The notes: a model not told the origin generated them from the letters alone. 64,000 nucleotides of DNA from Streptomyces globisporus (GCF_003501885.1 NZ_QWFA01000004.1:1-64000), one strand, 5' to 3'; positions 43,900 through 54,315 are shown, counted from the first letter of the stretch. Program-made: numbers and translations.

Positions 43900-45399
43900 T
43901 TACTTCACGCCACCCATCAGGGCGCGGATCTTGCGGCCCGCCACCATGAAGGCGATACCCGCGGCCACCGCCACGACCGCCTGCAACGTGTAGTACGCGG
44001 CGTCGCCCAGCGGCGCGTTGAGCTTGGTGGTCCAGCCGTTCAGGGCGTTGCCCGTCGAGGTGGCCAGGAACCACAGACCCATGATCTGGCCCACGAACAT
44101 CTTCGGCGCCAGCTTCGTGGAGAGGGACAGGCCGACCGGGGAGAGGCACATCTCGCCCATGGTCTGCGCCAGGTAGACCGCGAGCAGCCAGAACACGGTG
44201 ACCTTGCCCGTGTCGCTGTTGGCTGCGGCGGCGCCCGCCAGGCCCATGATGCCGAAGGAGCCGCCGATGAGGAGCATCGCCAGGGCGAACTTCATCGGGG
44301 TGCTGGGCTCACGGTTGCGCGTGGCCAGCTTGACCCAGAGCGTCGCGAAGAGCGGGGCCAGGATGATGACCAGCGCCGGGTTGACCGACTGCAGCCACGA
44401 GGCCGGGAACTCCCAGCCGCCGATGAAGCGGTCCGTCTTGTTGTCCGCGAAGATCGTCAGCAGCGAGCCGGACTGGTCATAGATCATCCAGAACAGCACG
44501 GCGGTGATGAAGAACCACACGTACGCCTTGATCTTCGGGCGGTCCTCCGCCGTCAGCGCAGGGTCACGGAAGATGGTGATGAAGTAGACGATCGGCACGA
44601 CGACGCCCAGTACGGCCAGGACGTTGACGATGTGCTCGATGTCGTACGTGCCCAGCGCCAGGTCGATCAGCAGCGCGGCAACTGCGATGCCGGACCACAG
44701 GGCCACCTTGCGCAGCGTACGCCGCCGCTCCTCGGGGGAGATGGGCTTCGCGGGCAGCTTGCCGATGTCCCCGAGGTGCTTGGAGCCGAGGACGTACTGG
44801 ATGACGGCGAGGGTCATTCCGACACCGGCGACACCGAAGCCGAGGTGCCAGTTGACGTGCTCGCCGAGGTAGCCGACCAGCAGCGGGGCGGCGAAGCCAC
44901 CGATGTTGATCGCCATGTAGAAGAGGGTGAAGCCGGCGTCGCGGCGCGCGCTCGTCTGGCCCTCGTAGAGGCCGCCCACCATCGCCGAGATGTTCGGCTT
45001 GAGCAGGCCCGTACCGACGGCGATCAGCGCCAGGCCGAAGAAGAACGTGATGTCACTCGGCAGCGCGAGCGCGAAGTGGCCCAGGGCGATGATGATCCCA
45101 CCGACCAGGACGGCCTTGCGGGCGCCCCAGAGACGGTCGGCGACCCAGCCGCCGGGCATCGCGGCCATGTAGACGACGGCGTTGTAAACACCGTAGATGG
45201 AGGCGGCGAGCGCCTCCCGGCCCTCCAGGGGGCCGTCGAGCACCGCGGCCACCAAGTACAGGGTGAGGATGGCGCGCATCCCGTAGAAGGAGAAGCGTTC
45301 CCACATCTCCGTCATGAACAGGGTGGCCATACCGCGGGGGTGGCCGAAGAAGGTCTTCTCGCCGGAACTCGGCGAGTCCTTCGTCAGGCTGGACGCCAT
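43900..45399 (-). CDS. POT/PTR family proton-dependent peptide transporter
   Basis: 499 residues from ATG at 45399 (AGGA about 6 nt upstream). POT motif region: MTEMWERFSFYGMRAILTLYL (ExxERFxYY-like), and GTGLLKPNISAMVGGLYEG in the fourth to fifth helix. About 14 membrane helices. It takes up di- and tripeptides with protons. The dipeptidase gene at 50330 could complement it functionally, though the two are not linked in an operon. Confidence 0.93.
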   Translation of the reverse strand: MASSLTKDSPSSGEKTFFGHPRGMATLFMTEMWERFSFYGMRAILTLYLVAAVLDGPLEGREALAASIYGVYNAVVYMAAMPGGWVADRLWGARKAVLVGGIIIALGHFALALPSDITFFFGLALIAVGTGLLKPNISAMVGGLYEGQTSARRDAGFTLFYMAINIGGFAAPLLVGYLGEHVNWHLGFGVAGVGMTLAVIQYVLGSKHLGDIGKLPAKPISPEERRRTLRKVALWSGIAVAALLIDLALGTYDIEHIVNVLAVLGVVVPIVYFITIFRDPALTAEDRPKIKAYVWFFITAVLFWMIYDQSGSLLTIFADNKTDRFIGGWEFPASWLQSVNPALVIILAPLFATLWVKLATRNREPSTPMKFALAMLLIGGSFGIMGLAGAAAANSDTGKVTVFWLLAVYLAQTMGEMCLSPVGLSLSTKLAPKMFVGQIMGLWFLATSTGNALNGWTTKLNAPLGDAAYYTLQAVVAVAAGIAFMVAGRKIRALMGGVK

Positions 45400-45889
45400 G
45401 GTCGATCCTTGCTGGTCGGGACGCGCCGCCTCGTGAGCGGAACGCGCCCGGTGGGGGGCAGCCGGCACCGGCGCGGCGTGCCCCGTCCCCACGCCTGAGG
45501 GGGACGTGCTCCGTGCGGCCGGGCTCCTGGCGGGGGCTCGGCGGTGGAGCGGGGAAGAACCGCGTCGGGATCCACACCCGGGGCGCGTCCTCGCGCTCCG
45601 GGCCCGGCTCACAGGTCATTCACTCAGAGCGGGCCGGCGGGAACCGGCCCCGCACACAAAAGGGACCCTTGGCGCTCATGGCTGCCCAAAGGTCCTTGAG
45701 TAGTGCAACAGGCGTCGGGACACCATACGACACGACACGGCGGGATATGGAAGGACTTGAGAGATGGATCACAGGTCCTGACGGAACCAGACTCCCACAT
45801 TCAAAGGTCCCCGTCCTCTTTGTGGCGCTGACCCGCAGGCGACGTCGTGGGCCTCACTCCGGGGCCCCCGGCCGGACTACCATCAGTCC
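45400..45889. other. 490-nt divergent intergenic region
   Basis: It must hold the promoter of the POT transporter (minus strand) and of the response regulator (plus strand). On the minus strand a TATGGT box lies near 45726. AAAGGTCC-like words recur (about 45660, 45693, 45802), giving short inverted repeats. Frames open here lack ribosome-binding sites, and I call no gene. Confidence 0.5.
45878..45883 (+). promoter_or_regulatory. -10 box of a probable leaderless response-regulator mRNA
   Basis: TACCAT ends 6 nt before the ATG at 45890, and no ribosome-binding site is present. A good -35 is not seen. Confidence 0.4.
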
Positions 45890-46567
45890 ATGACCCGTGT
45901 ACTGCTCGCCGAGGACGACGCATCCATCTCGGAGCCACTGGCCCGCGCACTGCGTCGGGAGGGTTACGAGGTCGAGGTCCGCCAGGACGGTCCGACCGCG
46001 CTCGACGCCGGACTTCAGGGCGGTATCGACCTGGTCGTGCTCGACCTGGGGCTGCCCGGGATGGACGGTCTCGAAGTGGCCCGCAGGCTCCGGGCCGGCG
46101 GCCACGCCATCCCGATCCTGGTGCTGACGGCCCGCGCGGACGAGGTCGACACGGTCGTCGGCCTGGACGCGGGCGCCGACGACTACGTCACCAAGCCGTT
46201 CCGGCTCGCCGAGCTGCTCGCCCGGGTCCGTGCCCTGCTGCGCCGCGGCGCCTCCGAGCCCGTGCCGCAGCCCGCCACCCACGGCGTCAGGATCGACGTC
46301 GAGTCGCACCGCGCCTGGATGGGCGAGGAGGAACTCCAGCTCACCGCCAAGGAGTTCGACCTGCTGCGGGTCCTCGTCCGGGACGCCGGCCGGGTCGTCA
46401 CCCGCGACCAGCTGATGCGCGAGGTCTGGGACACCACATGGTGGTCCTCCACCAAGACCCTCGACATGCACATCTCCTGGCTGCGCAAGAAGCTCGGCGA
46501 CGACGCCGCCAATCCGCGCTACATCGCCACCGTCCGGGGCGTCGGCTTCCGGTTCGAGAAGAGCTGA
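45890..46567 (+). CDS. OmpR/PhoB-family response regulator
   Basis: 225 residues. The receiver domain has acidic pocket Glu9/Asp10, phospho-acceptor Asp52 in VVLDLGLPGMDG and the conserved Lys in VTKPF. The winged-helix DNA-binding domain (about 125-225) contains LTAKEFDLLRVLVRDAGRVV and the recognition region TKTLDMHISWLRKKLGDD. The cognate kinase follows 58 nt downstream. Target genes unknown. Confidence 0.93.
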   Translation: MTRVLLAEDDASISEPLARALRREGYEVEVRQDGPTALDAGLQGGIDLVVLDLGLPGMDGLEVARRLRAGGHAIPILVLTARADEVDTVVGLDAGADDYVTKPFRLAELLARVRALLRRGASEPVPQPATHGVRIDVESHRAWMGEEELQLTAKEFDLLRVLVRDAGRVVTRDQLMREVWDTTWWSSTKTLDMHISWLRKKLGDDAANPRYIATVRGVGFRFEKS

Positions 46568-46625
46568 CGTACGAAGCTCCCATGCGCCCTGAGAACCGTC
46601 CCGACGGCCCCCTGAGGCGGCGGGC

Positions 46626-47891
46626 ATGCGCCGCCGGCTGATCAACTCCACGCTCGCCGTGGTGCTCGTCGTCATCGCCGTCTTCGGCGTCTCGCTGGTG
46701 ATCGTGGAGACCCGCACCATCAGCGCCAGCGCCCAGGAGAGCGTCGAGTCCGAGGCGCTCCGGCTGATCAGCGTGGTCGAGAGCCGGCTGCTGGGGGAGG
46801 AGACGATCAACTCCGGCGTGCTGGCCGAGCAGATCGACCCGGACCGGTTCGCGCTGATCGAGATCCCCGGCCGCGAGCCCATCTCCGTCGGTGACCGCCC
46901 CACCGGCAGTGTCCTGCGCGCCACCGAGACCGGGGAGGGGGGCGAGAAGGTCACCGTCGAGGAGTCCCGCTCGTCCGTCACCCGCGAGGTCGGGCGCACG
47001 CTCCTGATCATCGGCGCGGTGGCGCTGCTGGCGATCATCTCGGCCGTGCTCCTCGCCGTACGCCAGGCCAACCGGCTGGCCTCCCCGCTCACCGACCTCG
47101 CCGAGACCGCCGAACGCCTCGGCTCCGGGGACCCCCGCCCGCGCCACAAGCGGTACGGGGTACCCGAGCTGGACCGGGTCGCCGACGTCCTGGACTCCTC
47201 GGCCGAGCGGATCGCCCGGATGCTGACCGCCGAGCGCCGGCTGGCCGCGGACGCCTCGCACCAGCTGCGGACCCCGCTGACCGCGCTCTCCATGCGGATC
47301 GAGGAGATCTCGGTCACCGACGACCCCGAGACGGTCAAGGAGGAGGCGAACATCGCCCTCACCCAGGTCGAGCGTCTCACCGACGTCGTCGAGCGGCTCC
47401 TGACGAACTCCCGCGACCCGCGCACCGGCTCCGCCGTCGTCTTCGACCTCGACGAGGTCATCAAGCAGCAGATCGAGGAGTGGCGCCCCGCCTACCGCTC
47501 CACGGGCCGGGCCCTCGTCTGCTCCGGCAAGCACGGGCTGCGGGCCGTCGGCACCCCGGGCGCGGTCGCCCAGGTCCTGGCGGCGCTGATCGAGAACTCC
47601 CTCATGCACGGCGGCGGCACCGTCGCCCTGCGCACCCGGGTCACCGGCAACCAGGTGGTCGTCGAGGCCACCGACGAGGGACCCGGCGTCCCCGCCGAAC
47701 TGGGGGCGCGGATCTTCGAGCGGGCCATCAGCGGCCGCAACTCCACCGGTATCGGCCTGGCCGTCGCCCGCGACCTCGCGGAGGCGGACGGCGGGCGGCT
47801 GGAGCTGCTCCAGCAGCACCCGGCGGTCTTCGCGCTCTTCCTCAGCCGCGTTCCGGTCGACCGCAGGGCCCCTGAGCGTCCGGTGCGCTGA
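46626..47891 (+). CDS. sensor histidine kinase
   Basis: 421 residues. One membrane helix at 5-27, a sensor loop of about 100 residues, a second helix (about 125-145), then HAMP and a HisKA region with phospho-acceptor His212 in ADASHQLRTPLTAL. The ATPase has N-box ENSLMHG, G1 DEGPGVP and G2 GIGLAVAR. It pairs with the response regulator just upstream. The small extracytoplasmic sensor domain gives no ligand clue. Confidence 0.93.
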   Translation: MRRRLINSTLAVVLVVIAVFGVSLVIVETRTISASAQESVESEALRLISVVESRLLGEETINSGVLAEQIDPDRFALIEIPGREPISVGDRPTGSVLRATETGEGGEKVTVEESRSSVTREVGRTLLIIGAVALLAIISAVLLAVRQANRLASPLTDLAETAERLGSGDPRPRHKRYGVPELDRVADVLDSSAERIARMLTAERRLAADASHQLRTPLTALSMRIEEISVTDDPETVKEEANIALTQVERLTDVVERLLTNSRDPRTGSAVVFDLDEVIKQQIEEWRPAYRSTGRALVCSGKHGLRAVGTPGAVAQVLAALIENSLMHGGGTVALRTRVTGNQVVVEATDEGPGVPAELGARIFERAISGRNSTGIGLAVARDLAEADGGRLELLQQHPAVFALFLSRVPVDRRAPERPVR

Positions 47892-47910
47892 ACAACGACA
47901 AACGCGGCGC

Positions 47911-47953
47911 GTCAGTTCCGTACGGGAGACGGGACGGGTCAGTTCCGTACGGG
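47911..47953. repeat. 16-bp direct repeat duplicating the end of the GtrA gene
   Basis: GTCAGTTCCGTACGGG occurs at 47911-47926 and 47938-47953. The second copy contains the GtrA stop and last codons (minus strand), so the other copy is a duplicated gene end, with a 27-bp unit. Confidence 0.8.
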
Positions 47954-48472
47954 GTCGGGCTCTACCGTCTCCGTCGGCCGTCGCTGTTCCAGAAACCGCT
48001 CCGCAGGGCGTGCGGCCTCCTCGGCGGGAGAGGGCTCGGCGGGGAGGGCCTTGAAGACCCACGTCCGGTAGGACCAGAAGCGGAAGAGGGTCGCGATCCC
48101 GATGCCCAGGATCTTGAAGACGTTGCTCTGGACCGGGCTGTTCCAGTCGAAGCCGTACGTCGCCAGGTACAGCACACCGTTCTCGATCACCGCACCCGCC
48201 GCGCTGAACAGAAGGAAGAGCGTCAGCTCGCGGGTCCGGCCGGTCTTGTCCCGGTCCCGGTAGGTCCAGTAGCGGAAGCCCACGTAGTTGCAGAGGATGG
48301 CGACGAAGGTCGCCAGCACGCTTGCCCGGACGACCTGGAGGTCGGTGGTGTGCCGCAGCAGATTGAAGACGGCGATGTTGACCAGCAGTCCCACCGCGCC
48401 GACCGCGCCGAACTTGGCGACCTCCCGGGCCAGCAGATCAAGCCGAGCCCGCAGTGCGCCCCGTTCGCTCAT
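47939..48472 (-). CDS. GtrA-like membrane protein
   Basis: 177 residues from the ATG at 48472; longer forms starting at 48526 or 48586 are possible. GtrA family with four helices: KFGAVGAVGLLVNIAVFNLL, ATFVAILCNYVGFRYWTY, LFLLFSAAGAVIENGVLYL and FKILGIGIATLFRFWSYRTWVF. Family knowledge: GtrA proteins flip or present undecaprenyl-linked sugars for cell-wall or teichoic-acid glycosylation. The cytoplasmic tail is Glu/Pro/Arg-rich. It is convergent with the kinase gene. Confidence 0.82.
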   Translation of the reverse strand: MSERGALRARLDLLAREVAKFGAVGAVGLLVNIAVFNLLRHTTDLQVVRASVLATFVAILCNYVGFRYWTYRDRDKTGRTRELTLFLLFSAAGAVIENGVLYLATYGFDWNSPVQSNVFKILGIGIATLFRFWSYRTWVFKALPAEPSPAEEAARPAERFLEQRRPTETVEPDPVRN

Positions 48473-48621
48473 GGTGAGCTCAGTCCGTCCGTTCGATGGC
48501 GTCGACGGTTCCGTCAACCCGGCCATGCTAACCAGCCCACCCGTGTGACGCCCGTGAGTCCGCGGGGGCGGCGGAGGTACGGCCATCCGTACGGCCGTCC
48601 GGGAACCACCGGCGTGGCGGA

Positions 48622-48627
48622 TACCCT
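48622..48627 (+). promoter_or_regulatory. -10 box of a probable leaderless purK mRNA
   Basis: TACCCT ends 6 nt before the purK GTG. The GGAGG after it is only 1 nt from the start, too close to act as a normal ribosome-binding site. Confidence 0.45.
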
Positions 48628-48633
48628 GGAGGC

Positions 48634-49773
48634 GTGACGTTCCCGGTAGTCGGCATGGTCGGCGGCGGTCAGCTCGCCCGCATGACCCACGAGGCGGGTA
48701 TCCCCCTCGGCCTGAAATTCAAGCTGCTCAGTGACACTCCCCAGGACTCGGCGGCCCAGGTGGTGAGCGAGGTCGTCATCGGCGACTATCGCGACCTGGA
48801 CACCCTGCGCGCCTTCGCGCGCGGCTGCGACGTGATCACCTTCGATCACGAGCATGTGCCGACCGAGCATCTGCGCGCCCTGGAGGCGGACGGCATCCCC
48901 GTGCGCCCCGGCCCCGATGCCCTGGTCCACGCCCAGGACAAGGGGGTGATGCGCGCCAGGCTCGCGGAGATCGGCGCCCCCTGCCCCCGTAACCGCATCG
49001 TGAGCGACCCGGCCGACGCCGCCGCGTTCGCCGAGGAGGCCGGCGGCTTCCCCGTCATCCTCAAGACCGTGCGCGGCGGGTACGACGGCAAGGGCGTGTG
49101 GGTGGTCCGCTCCGAGGCGGACGCCGCCGACCCGTTCCGGGCCGGGGTCCCGGTCCTCGCGGAGGAGAAGGTCGACTTCGTACGGGAGCTGGCGGCCAAC
49201 ATCGTCCGTTCGCCGCACGGCCAGGCCGTCGCCTACCCGGTCGTCGAGTCCATCCAGGTCGACGGTGTCTGCGACACGGTGATCGCCCCCGCCCCGGACC
49301 TCTCCGAGGAGCTGGCCGGGGAGGCCCAGCAGCTCGCGCTGCGCATCGCCGCCGAGCTGGACGTCGTCGGCCACCTCGCCGTCGAGCTGTTCGAGACGCG
49401 TGACGGCCGCATTCTCGTCAACGAGCTGGCGATGCGCCCGCACAACTCCGGCCACTGGACCCAGGACGGCGCGATCACCTCGCAGTTCGCCAACCACGTC
49501 CGGGCGGTCCTCGACCTCCCGCTCGGCGACCCGCGCCCCCGCGCGCCCTGGACGGTCATGTGCAACGTCCTCGGCGGCGACTTCCCGGACATGTACCAGG
49601 CGTACCTGCACTGCATGGCCCGTGACCCGCAGCTCAAGATCCACATGTACGGCAAGGACGTGAAGCCCGGCCGCAAGGTCGGACACGTCAACACCTACGG
49701 CGACGATCTGGCGGACGTGCGGGAGCGCGCCCGGCACGCGGCCGACTACCTGCGAGGAACGATCACCGAATGA
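48634..49773 (+). CDS. purK: N5-carboxyaminoimidazole ribonucleotide synthetase
   Basis: 379 residues. ATP-grasp enzyme beginning [20 protein letters not shown], with the ATP-binding segment [18 protein letters not shown], Mg ligands in [30 protein letters not shown] and the PurK-specific end. It converts AIR, bicarbonate and ATP to N5-CAIR in purine synthesis. The stop overlaps the purE start (ATGA). Start by a likely leaderless GTG. Confidence 0.95.
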   Translation: MTFPVVGMVGGGQLARMTHEAGIPLGLKFKLLSDTPQDSAAQVVSEVVIGDYRDLDTLRAFARGCDVITFDHEHVPTEHLRALEADGIPVRPGPDALVHAQDKGVMRARLAEIGAPCPRNRIVSDPADAAAFAEEAGGFPVILKTVRGGYDGKGVWVVRSEADAADPFRAGVPVLAEEKVDFVRELAANIVRSPHGQAVAYPVVESIQVDGVCDTVIAPAPDLSEELAGEAQQLALRIAAELDVVGHLAVELFETRDGRILVNELAMRPHNSGHWTQDGAITSQFANHVRAVLDLPLGDPRPRAPWTVMCNVLGGDFPDMYQAYLHCMARDPQLKIHMYGKDVKPGRKVGHVNTYGDDLADVRERARHAADYLRGTITE

Positions 49774-50318
49774 CTTCCCCCGGCACCGGATCCCCCGTCG
49801 CCCCTCTCGTCGGCATCGTGATGGGCTCGGACTCCGACTGGCCCGTCATGGAGGCGGCGGCCAAGGCGCTCGACGAGTTCGAGATCCCGTACGAGGTCGA
49901 CGTCGTCTCCGCCCACCGGATGCCGCGCGAGATGATCGCGTACGGCGAGGAGGCCGCGGGCCGCGGCCTGAAGGCGGTCATCGCGGGCGCGGGCGGAGCC
50001 GCCCACCTGCCCGGGATGCTGGCCTCGGTCACCCCCCTGCCGGTCATCGGCGTTCCCGTGCCGCTGAAGTACCTGGACGGCATGGACAGCCTGCTCTCCA
50101 TCGTCCAGATGCCCGCGGGTGTGCCCGTCGCCACCGTCTCCGTCGGCGGAGCGCGCAACGCGGGCCTGCTGGCCGCCCGCATCCTGGCCGCGTCCGACCC
50201 TGCGCTCCAGGAGCGGATGGGCGAGTTCCTGCAGGAACTGAACGCCCAGGCCACGGAGAAGGGCAAGCGCCTGCGCTCCAAGGTCCAGGGCTCGGACTCC
50301 TTCGGCTTCGGAAAGTAG
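49770..50318 (+). CDS. purE: N5-CAIR mutase
   Basis: 182 residues. Class I Pur[24 protein letters not shown] at the N-terminus, SAHRMPREM with the catalytic His, and the [11 protein letters not shown] loop. It moves the carboxyl group of N5-CAIR to C4, the step after PurK. It is translationally coupled to purK, and the dipeptidase gene follows 11 nt downstream. Confidence 0.96.
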   Translation: MTSPGTGSPVAPLVGIVMGSDSDWPVMEAAAKALDEFEIPYEVDVVSAHRMPREMIAYGEEAAGRGLKAVIAGAGGAAHLPGMLASVTPLPVIGVPVPLKYLDGMDSLLSIVQMPAGVPVATVSVGGARNAGLLAARILAASDPALQERMGEFLQELNAQATEKGKRLRSKVQGSDSFGFGK

Positions 50319-50329
50319 GGGACGGCCTC

Positions 50330-51514
50330 ATGGACCATCTCGCCCGCGCCCGTGAGCTGCTGGCCGCCCACCCCGTCGTCGACGGCCACAATGACCTCCC
50401 CTGGGCCCTGCGCGAACAGGTCGGCTACGACCTCGACGCCCGGGACATCGCCGCCGACCAGCGCGGCCTGCTCCACACCGACCTGAACCGGCTGCGGGCC
50501 GGCGGGGTCGGCGGCCAGTTCTGGTCGGTGTACGTGCGCACCGACCTGACCGGCGACGCGGCGGTCAGCGCCACGCTGGAGCAGATCGACATCGTCGCCG
50601 AGCTGATCGCCCGCTACCCGACCCACCTGCGCCGGGCGCTCACCGCCGACGACCTGGAGAAGGCCCGCGCCGAGGGCCGGATCGCCTCCCTGATGGGCGC
50701 CGAGGGCGGCCACTCCATCAACAACTCGCTGGGCACCCTGCGCGCCCTGTACGACCTGGGCGTCCGCTACATGACGCTCACGCACAACGACAACATCGAC
50801 TGGGCCGACAGCGCGACGGACCTGCCGCGCCTCGGCGGGCTCTCCGCCTTCGGCCACGAGGTCGTCCGCGAGATGAACCGCATCGGCATGCTCGTCGACC
50901 TCAGCCACGTCGCCGACGGCGTCATGCGCGACGCGCTCGCCACCAGCACCGCGCCGGTGATCTTCTCGCACTCCTCGGCCCGCGCCGTCTGCGACCACCC
51001 GCGCAACATCCCCGACGACGTCCTGGCGGCCCTCCCGGCCAACGGGGGCGTCGCGATGGCGACCTTCGTCCCGAAGTTCGTGCTGCCCGAGGCCGTCGCC
51101 TGGACCCTGGCCGCCGACCGCAACATGCATGAGCACGGCCTGCACCACCTCGACACCACCCCGGTCGCGATGCGCATCCACGAGGACTTCGAGGCGGCCC
51201 ACCCGCGCCCCGAGGCCACCGTCGCCACCATCGCGGACCACCTCGACCACATGCGCGCGGTCGCGGGCATCGACCACATCGGCATCGGCGGCGACTACGA
51301 CGGCACGGCGTTCACCCCGCGCGGCCTGGAGGACGTCTCCGGCTACCCGAACCTGATCGCCGAGCTGCTGCGGCGGAACTGGTCCGAGGGCGACCTCGCC
51401 AAGCTGACCTGGCGGAACGCCGTACGGGTGCTGCGCGACGCGGAAGCCGTGGCCCGCGACGAGCAGAGCGGGCGCGGCCCGTCCCACGCCACGATCGCCG
51501 AGCTGGACGGCTGA
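50330..51514 (+). CDS. M19 (renal-type) dipeptidase
   Basis: 394 residues; ATG with AGGGGA upstream. M19 motifs: metal ligands [10 protein letters not shown], Glu in [39 protein letters not shown] and [10 protein letters not shown]. No signal peptide, so it is probably cytoplasmic. It hydrolyses dipeptides. It follows purE after only 11 nt and is probably in the same transcript; the reason for the pairing is unknown. Confidence 0.92.
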   Translation: MDHLARARELLAAHPVVDGHNDLPWALREQVGYDLDARDIAADQRGLLHTDLNRLRAGGVGGQFWSVYVRTDLTGDAAVSATLEQIDIVAELIARYPTHLRRALTADDLEKARAEGRIASLMGAEGGHSINNSLGTLRALYDLGVRYMTLTHNDNIDWADSATDLPRLGGLSAFGHEVVREMNRIGMLVDLSHVADGVMRDALATSTAPVIFSHSSARAVCDHPRNIPDDVLAALPANGGVAMATFVPKFVLPEAVAWTLAADRNMHEHGLHHLDTTPVAMRIHEDFEAAHPRPEATVATIADHLDHMRAVAGIDHIGIGGDYDGTAFTPRGLEDVSGYPNLIAELLRRNWSEGDLAKLTWRNAVRVLRDAEAVARDEQSGRGPSHATIAELDG

Positions 51515-51517
51515 CGC

Positions 51518-52714
51518 CTACCGCTTGCCCCATCCGCCGCCCACCGCCGCGAACGGTCCCCCCGGACCGAAGGCGAACGCCCCGAAGCGCTCGCCCATGC
51601 GACGGTGGGCGGCGGCGTCCGGGTGCAGCCGGTCCGGCAGCGGCAGCTCGGCGTGGTCGGCCTCGCCGTACAGGGTGAGGCCGTCCAGGTAGTACAGCCA
51701 CGGGTCGTCGGCCGCCCGCTCCGCCACGATCCGGGCCAGCTCCTCCCGTACGACGCGCAGCGTCAGCTTGCCGCGAGCAGCGTCGGCCGGGTCTCCCAGC
51801 GGCGTGAACCCCACCCGTCCGTCGGAGACGTCCGGGGCGGCGGGCCCCGGGGTGTCCTCCTGCGCGGGGCAGAGGATGGGCGAGACGACGAGCAGCGGCA
51901 CGGTGGGATGCCCGTCGCGGACGGTGTCGAGGAAGGCGCGCACGGCCGGTCCGAAGTCGCCCAGCCCCATCGCATCGCGGTTGACGAGATTGATGCCGAT
52001 CTTGACGCTGATCAGGTCGGCGGGGGTGTCCCGCAGGGCGCACGCGGTGAACCGGTCGAGGAGCGCGCTGCCCGCCAGCGAGAGGTTGACCAGCTCCACG
52101 CCTCCCGCCGCGGCGGCCAGGGCGGGCCAGGCGGTGGCGGAGCTGTCGGCCGAGGAACCCTGGCTGATGGAACTGCCGTGATGCAGCCAGACCGGCCGCC
52201 CGCCCGGCTCCAGGGCCTCGACCGGAGCATCGGTGCGCAGCCCGATCAGCTCGGTGGTCTCGGTGTACGGCAGCCAGATCTCGACGGTCTTCTCCCGCGC
52301 GGGCAGCCCGGTGAAGGACACGGCCCCGGGGCTGCCGGGGAACAGCTCCCGCGAGCCGTCGGACAGGTCGACCATCAGCACGTTGCCGCCGCTCGCCGAG
52401 GCCCGGCCGGCCGGCTCGCCGTCGACGTACAGGTCGTACGCGCCGTTCGGCAGGGGCGGGAGGCCCCGGTGGCCCATCACCGTGCGCAGGACGTCCAGCT
52501 CCACGGCGGTGGCCCGGCTACGGAACACCACGCGCACACCCGAGGGCTGCGACTCCGCCTGTGCCACCTGCTCGTCGCCGCCGGCCCTGGCGCGGGCCGG
52601 GGCGGGCAGCCGGTGGGGGAGGAGACCGCCGCGCCCGGTGCGCTCCAGTTCGAGCGCGCCGCGCAGGAGGCCGCCGGTGAGCGGGGTGCTGATCCAGTCA
52701 CGCGAGTCGTCCAT
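51518..52714 (-). CDS. SGNH/GDSL esterase with N-terminal beta domain
   Basis: 398 residues. The N-terminal half (about 1-165) is a beta-rich carbohydrate-binding-like module (VVFRSRATAVELDVLRT... SGAVSFTGLP). The hydrolase half has HHGSSISQGSSA with the catalytic Ser, a LNLSLAGS-type block (as VNLSLAGSALL), GINLVNRD and DRLHPDAAAH. The layout resembles SsfX3-type esterases. It is predicted cytoplasmic. Its stop is only 3 nt from the stop of the convergent dipeptidase gene. Confidence 0.82.
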   Translation of the reverse strand: MDDSRDWISTPLTGGLLRGALELERTGRGGLLPHRLPAPARARAGGDEQVAQAESQPSGVRVVFRSRATAVELDVLRTVMGHRGLPPLPNGAYDLYVDGEPAGRASASGGNVLMVDLSDGSRELFPGSPGAVSFTGLPAREKTVEIWLPYTETTELIGLRTDAPVEALEPGGRPVWLHHGSSISQGSSADSSATAWPALAAAAGGVELVNLSLAGSALLDRFTACALRDTPADLISVKIGINLVNRDAMGLGDFGPAVRAFLDTVRDGHPTVPLLVVSPILCPAQEDTPGPAAPDVSDGRVGFTPLGDPADAARGKLTLRVVREELARIVAERAADDPWLYYLDGLTLYGEADHAELPLPDRLHPDAAAHRRMGERFGAFAFGPGGPFAAVGGGWGKR

Positions 52715-52796
52715 GGGCTCAGCCTGTCCGCCGGAGGCGGGGCCGAAGCCGCACGACCGCTGTCGGACGGATATCGGGGCGAAGCCAGGGAGCCGT

Positions 52797-54140
52797 CTAG
52801 GCCTTCGGGCGGCCCATCGCCCGGTACGTCCACCCGGCCTCGCGCCACACCGCGCTGTCCAGGGCGTTGCGCCCGTCCAGGATGATCCGGCGGGCGGCCA
52901 CCTCGCCCAGCTCGGCCGGGTCCAGCTCGCGGAACTCGCGCCACTCCGTCAGGTGCAGCACCACGTCCGCGCCGCGCACGGCCTCCAGCGCCGAGTCCGC
53001 GTAACCGAGGGTCGGGAACAGCCGCCGGGCGTTGTCCATCCCCTTCGGGTCGAACACGGTCACTTGACCGCCCTGGAGGTGGATCTGCCCGGCGACGTTG
53101 AGCGCGGGGGAGTCGCGTACGTCGTCGGAGTCGGGCTTGAACGTGGCGCCCAGCACCGCCACCCGGGTGCCGAGGAACGAGCCGCCGCCCACCGCCTCGC
53201 GGGCCAGCTCCACCATGTGGCCGCGGCGCCGCATGTTGATGGAGTCGACCTCGCGGAGGAAGGTGAGCGCCTGGTCGGCGCCCAGCTCGCCGGCGCGGGC
53301 CATGAAGGCGCGGATGTCCTTGGGCAGGCAGCCGCCGCCGAAGCCGATCCCGGCCCGGAGGAACTTCTTCCCGATCCGGTCGTCGTGCCCGATGGCCTCG
53401 GCGAGCTTCACGACGTCACCGTCGGCGGCCTCGCAGACCTCGGCCATGGCGTTGATGAAGGAGATCTTGGTGGCGAGGAAGGAGTTGGCGGAGGTCTTCA
53501 CCAGCTCGGCGGTCGGGAAGTCGGTCACGACGAACGGCGAGCCCTCGGCGACCGGAACGGCGTACACCTCGCGGAGCAGCTTCTCGGCGTTCTCGCTCGT
53601 GACGCCCACGACGATCCTGTCGGGGTGGAGGGTGTCCTTGACGGCGAAGCCCTCGCGGAGGAACTCCGGGTTCCAGGCCAGCTCGGCCCCGTCCCCCACC
53701 GGAGCCAGCTCGGCGAGCCGGTCCGCGAGCCGGGCGGCGGAGCCCACGGGGACGGTCGACTTGCCGACGACCAGGGCGGGCCGGGTCAGATGCGGGGCGA
53801 GCGCGTCGAAGGCGCTGTCCACGTAGCTCATGTCGCACGCGTACTCGCCGTGCTTCTGCGGAGTGTTCACACAGACGAAGTGGACGTCGCCGAACTCCGC
53901 GACCTCCTCCCAGGAGGTGGTGAAGCGCAGCCGCCCGCTGGACCCCTCGATGCCGGCGACGTGCCGCTGAAGCATCTCCTCCAGGCCCGGCTCGTACATC
54001 GGCACACGTCCGGTGGACAGCAGCTCGATCTTCTCGGGCACGATGTCGAGCCCCAGGACCTCGAAGCCCAGCTCGGCCATGGCCGCGGCATGGGTGGCGC
54101 CGAGATAGCCGGTGCCGATCACTGTGATCCTGAGGGCCAT
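52797..54140 (-). CDS. UDP-glucose/GDP-mannose dehydrogenase family (UDP-glucose 6-dehydrogenase)
   Basis: 447 residues from ATG at 54140 (AGGAG 7 nt upstream). NAD-binding start ITVIGTGYLGATHAA, the VCVNTPQ segment, STVPVGSAARL, and the catalytic Cys in GFGGGCLPKD, plus ATFKPDSDDVRDSP. It oxidises UDP-glucose to UDP-glucuronate for cell-surface polysaccharide synthesis. The length and motif set match the UDP-glucose enzymes better than the GDP-mannose ones. Confidence 0.9.
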   Translation of the reverse strand: MALRITVIGTGYLGATHAAAMAELGFEVLGLDIVPEKIELLSTGRVPMYEPGLEEMLQRHVAGIEGSSGRLRFTTSWEEVAEFGDVHFVCVNTPQKHGEYACDMSYVDSAFDALAPHLTRPALVVGKSTVPVGSAARLADRLAELAPVGDGAELAWNPEFLREGFAVKDTLHPDRIVVGVTSENAEKLLREVYAVPVAEGSPFVVTDFPTAELVKTSANSFLATKISFINAMAEVCEAADGDVVKLAEAIGHDDRIGKKFLRAGIGFGGGCLPKDIRAFMARAGELGADQALTFLREVDSINMRRRGHMVELAREAVGGGSFLGTRVAVLGATFKPDSDDVRDSPALNVAGQIHLQGGQVTVFDPKGMDNARRLFPTLGYADSALEAVRGADVVLHLTEWREFRELDPAELGEVAARRIILDGRNALDSAVWREAGWTYRAMGRPKA

Positions 54141-54315
54141 GGAGTGCTCCTGGGAGGTACGGACGGACGTGCGGACCGAGCATAGTCGGGGACCCGGAGG
54201 CCGGAATTCACCGCTCGATATGCCCGGTACCTCCCCCATGCCCCACCCCTGTCGGCAAGCTCACGTGCTCGTCACGTATGCCGCCGGGCGGTCCGCGCAC
54301 TAAAATTGAGTTACT

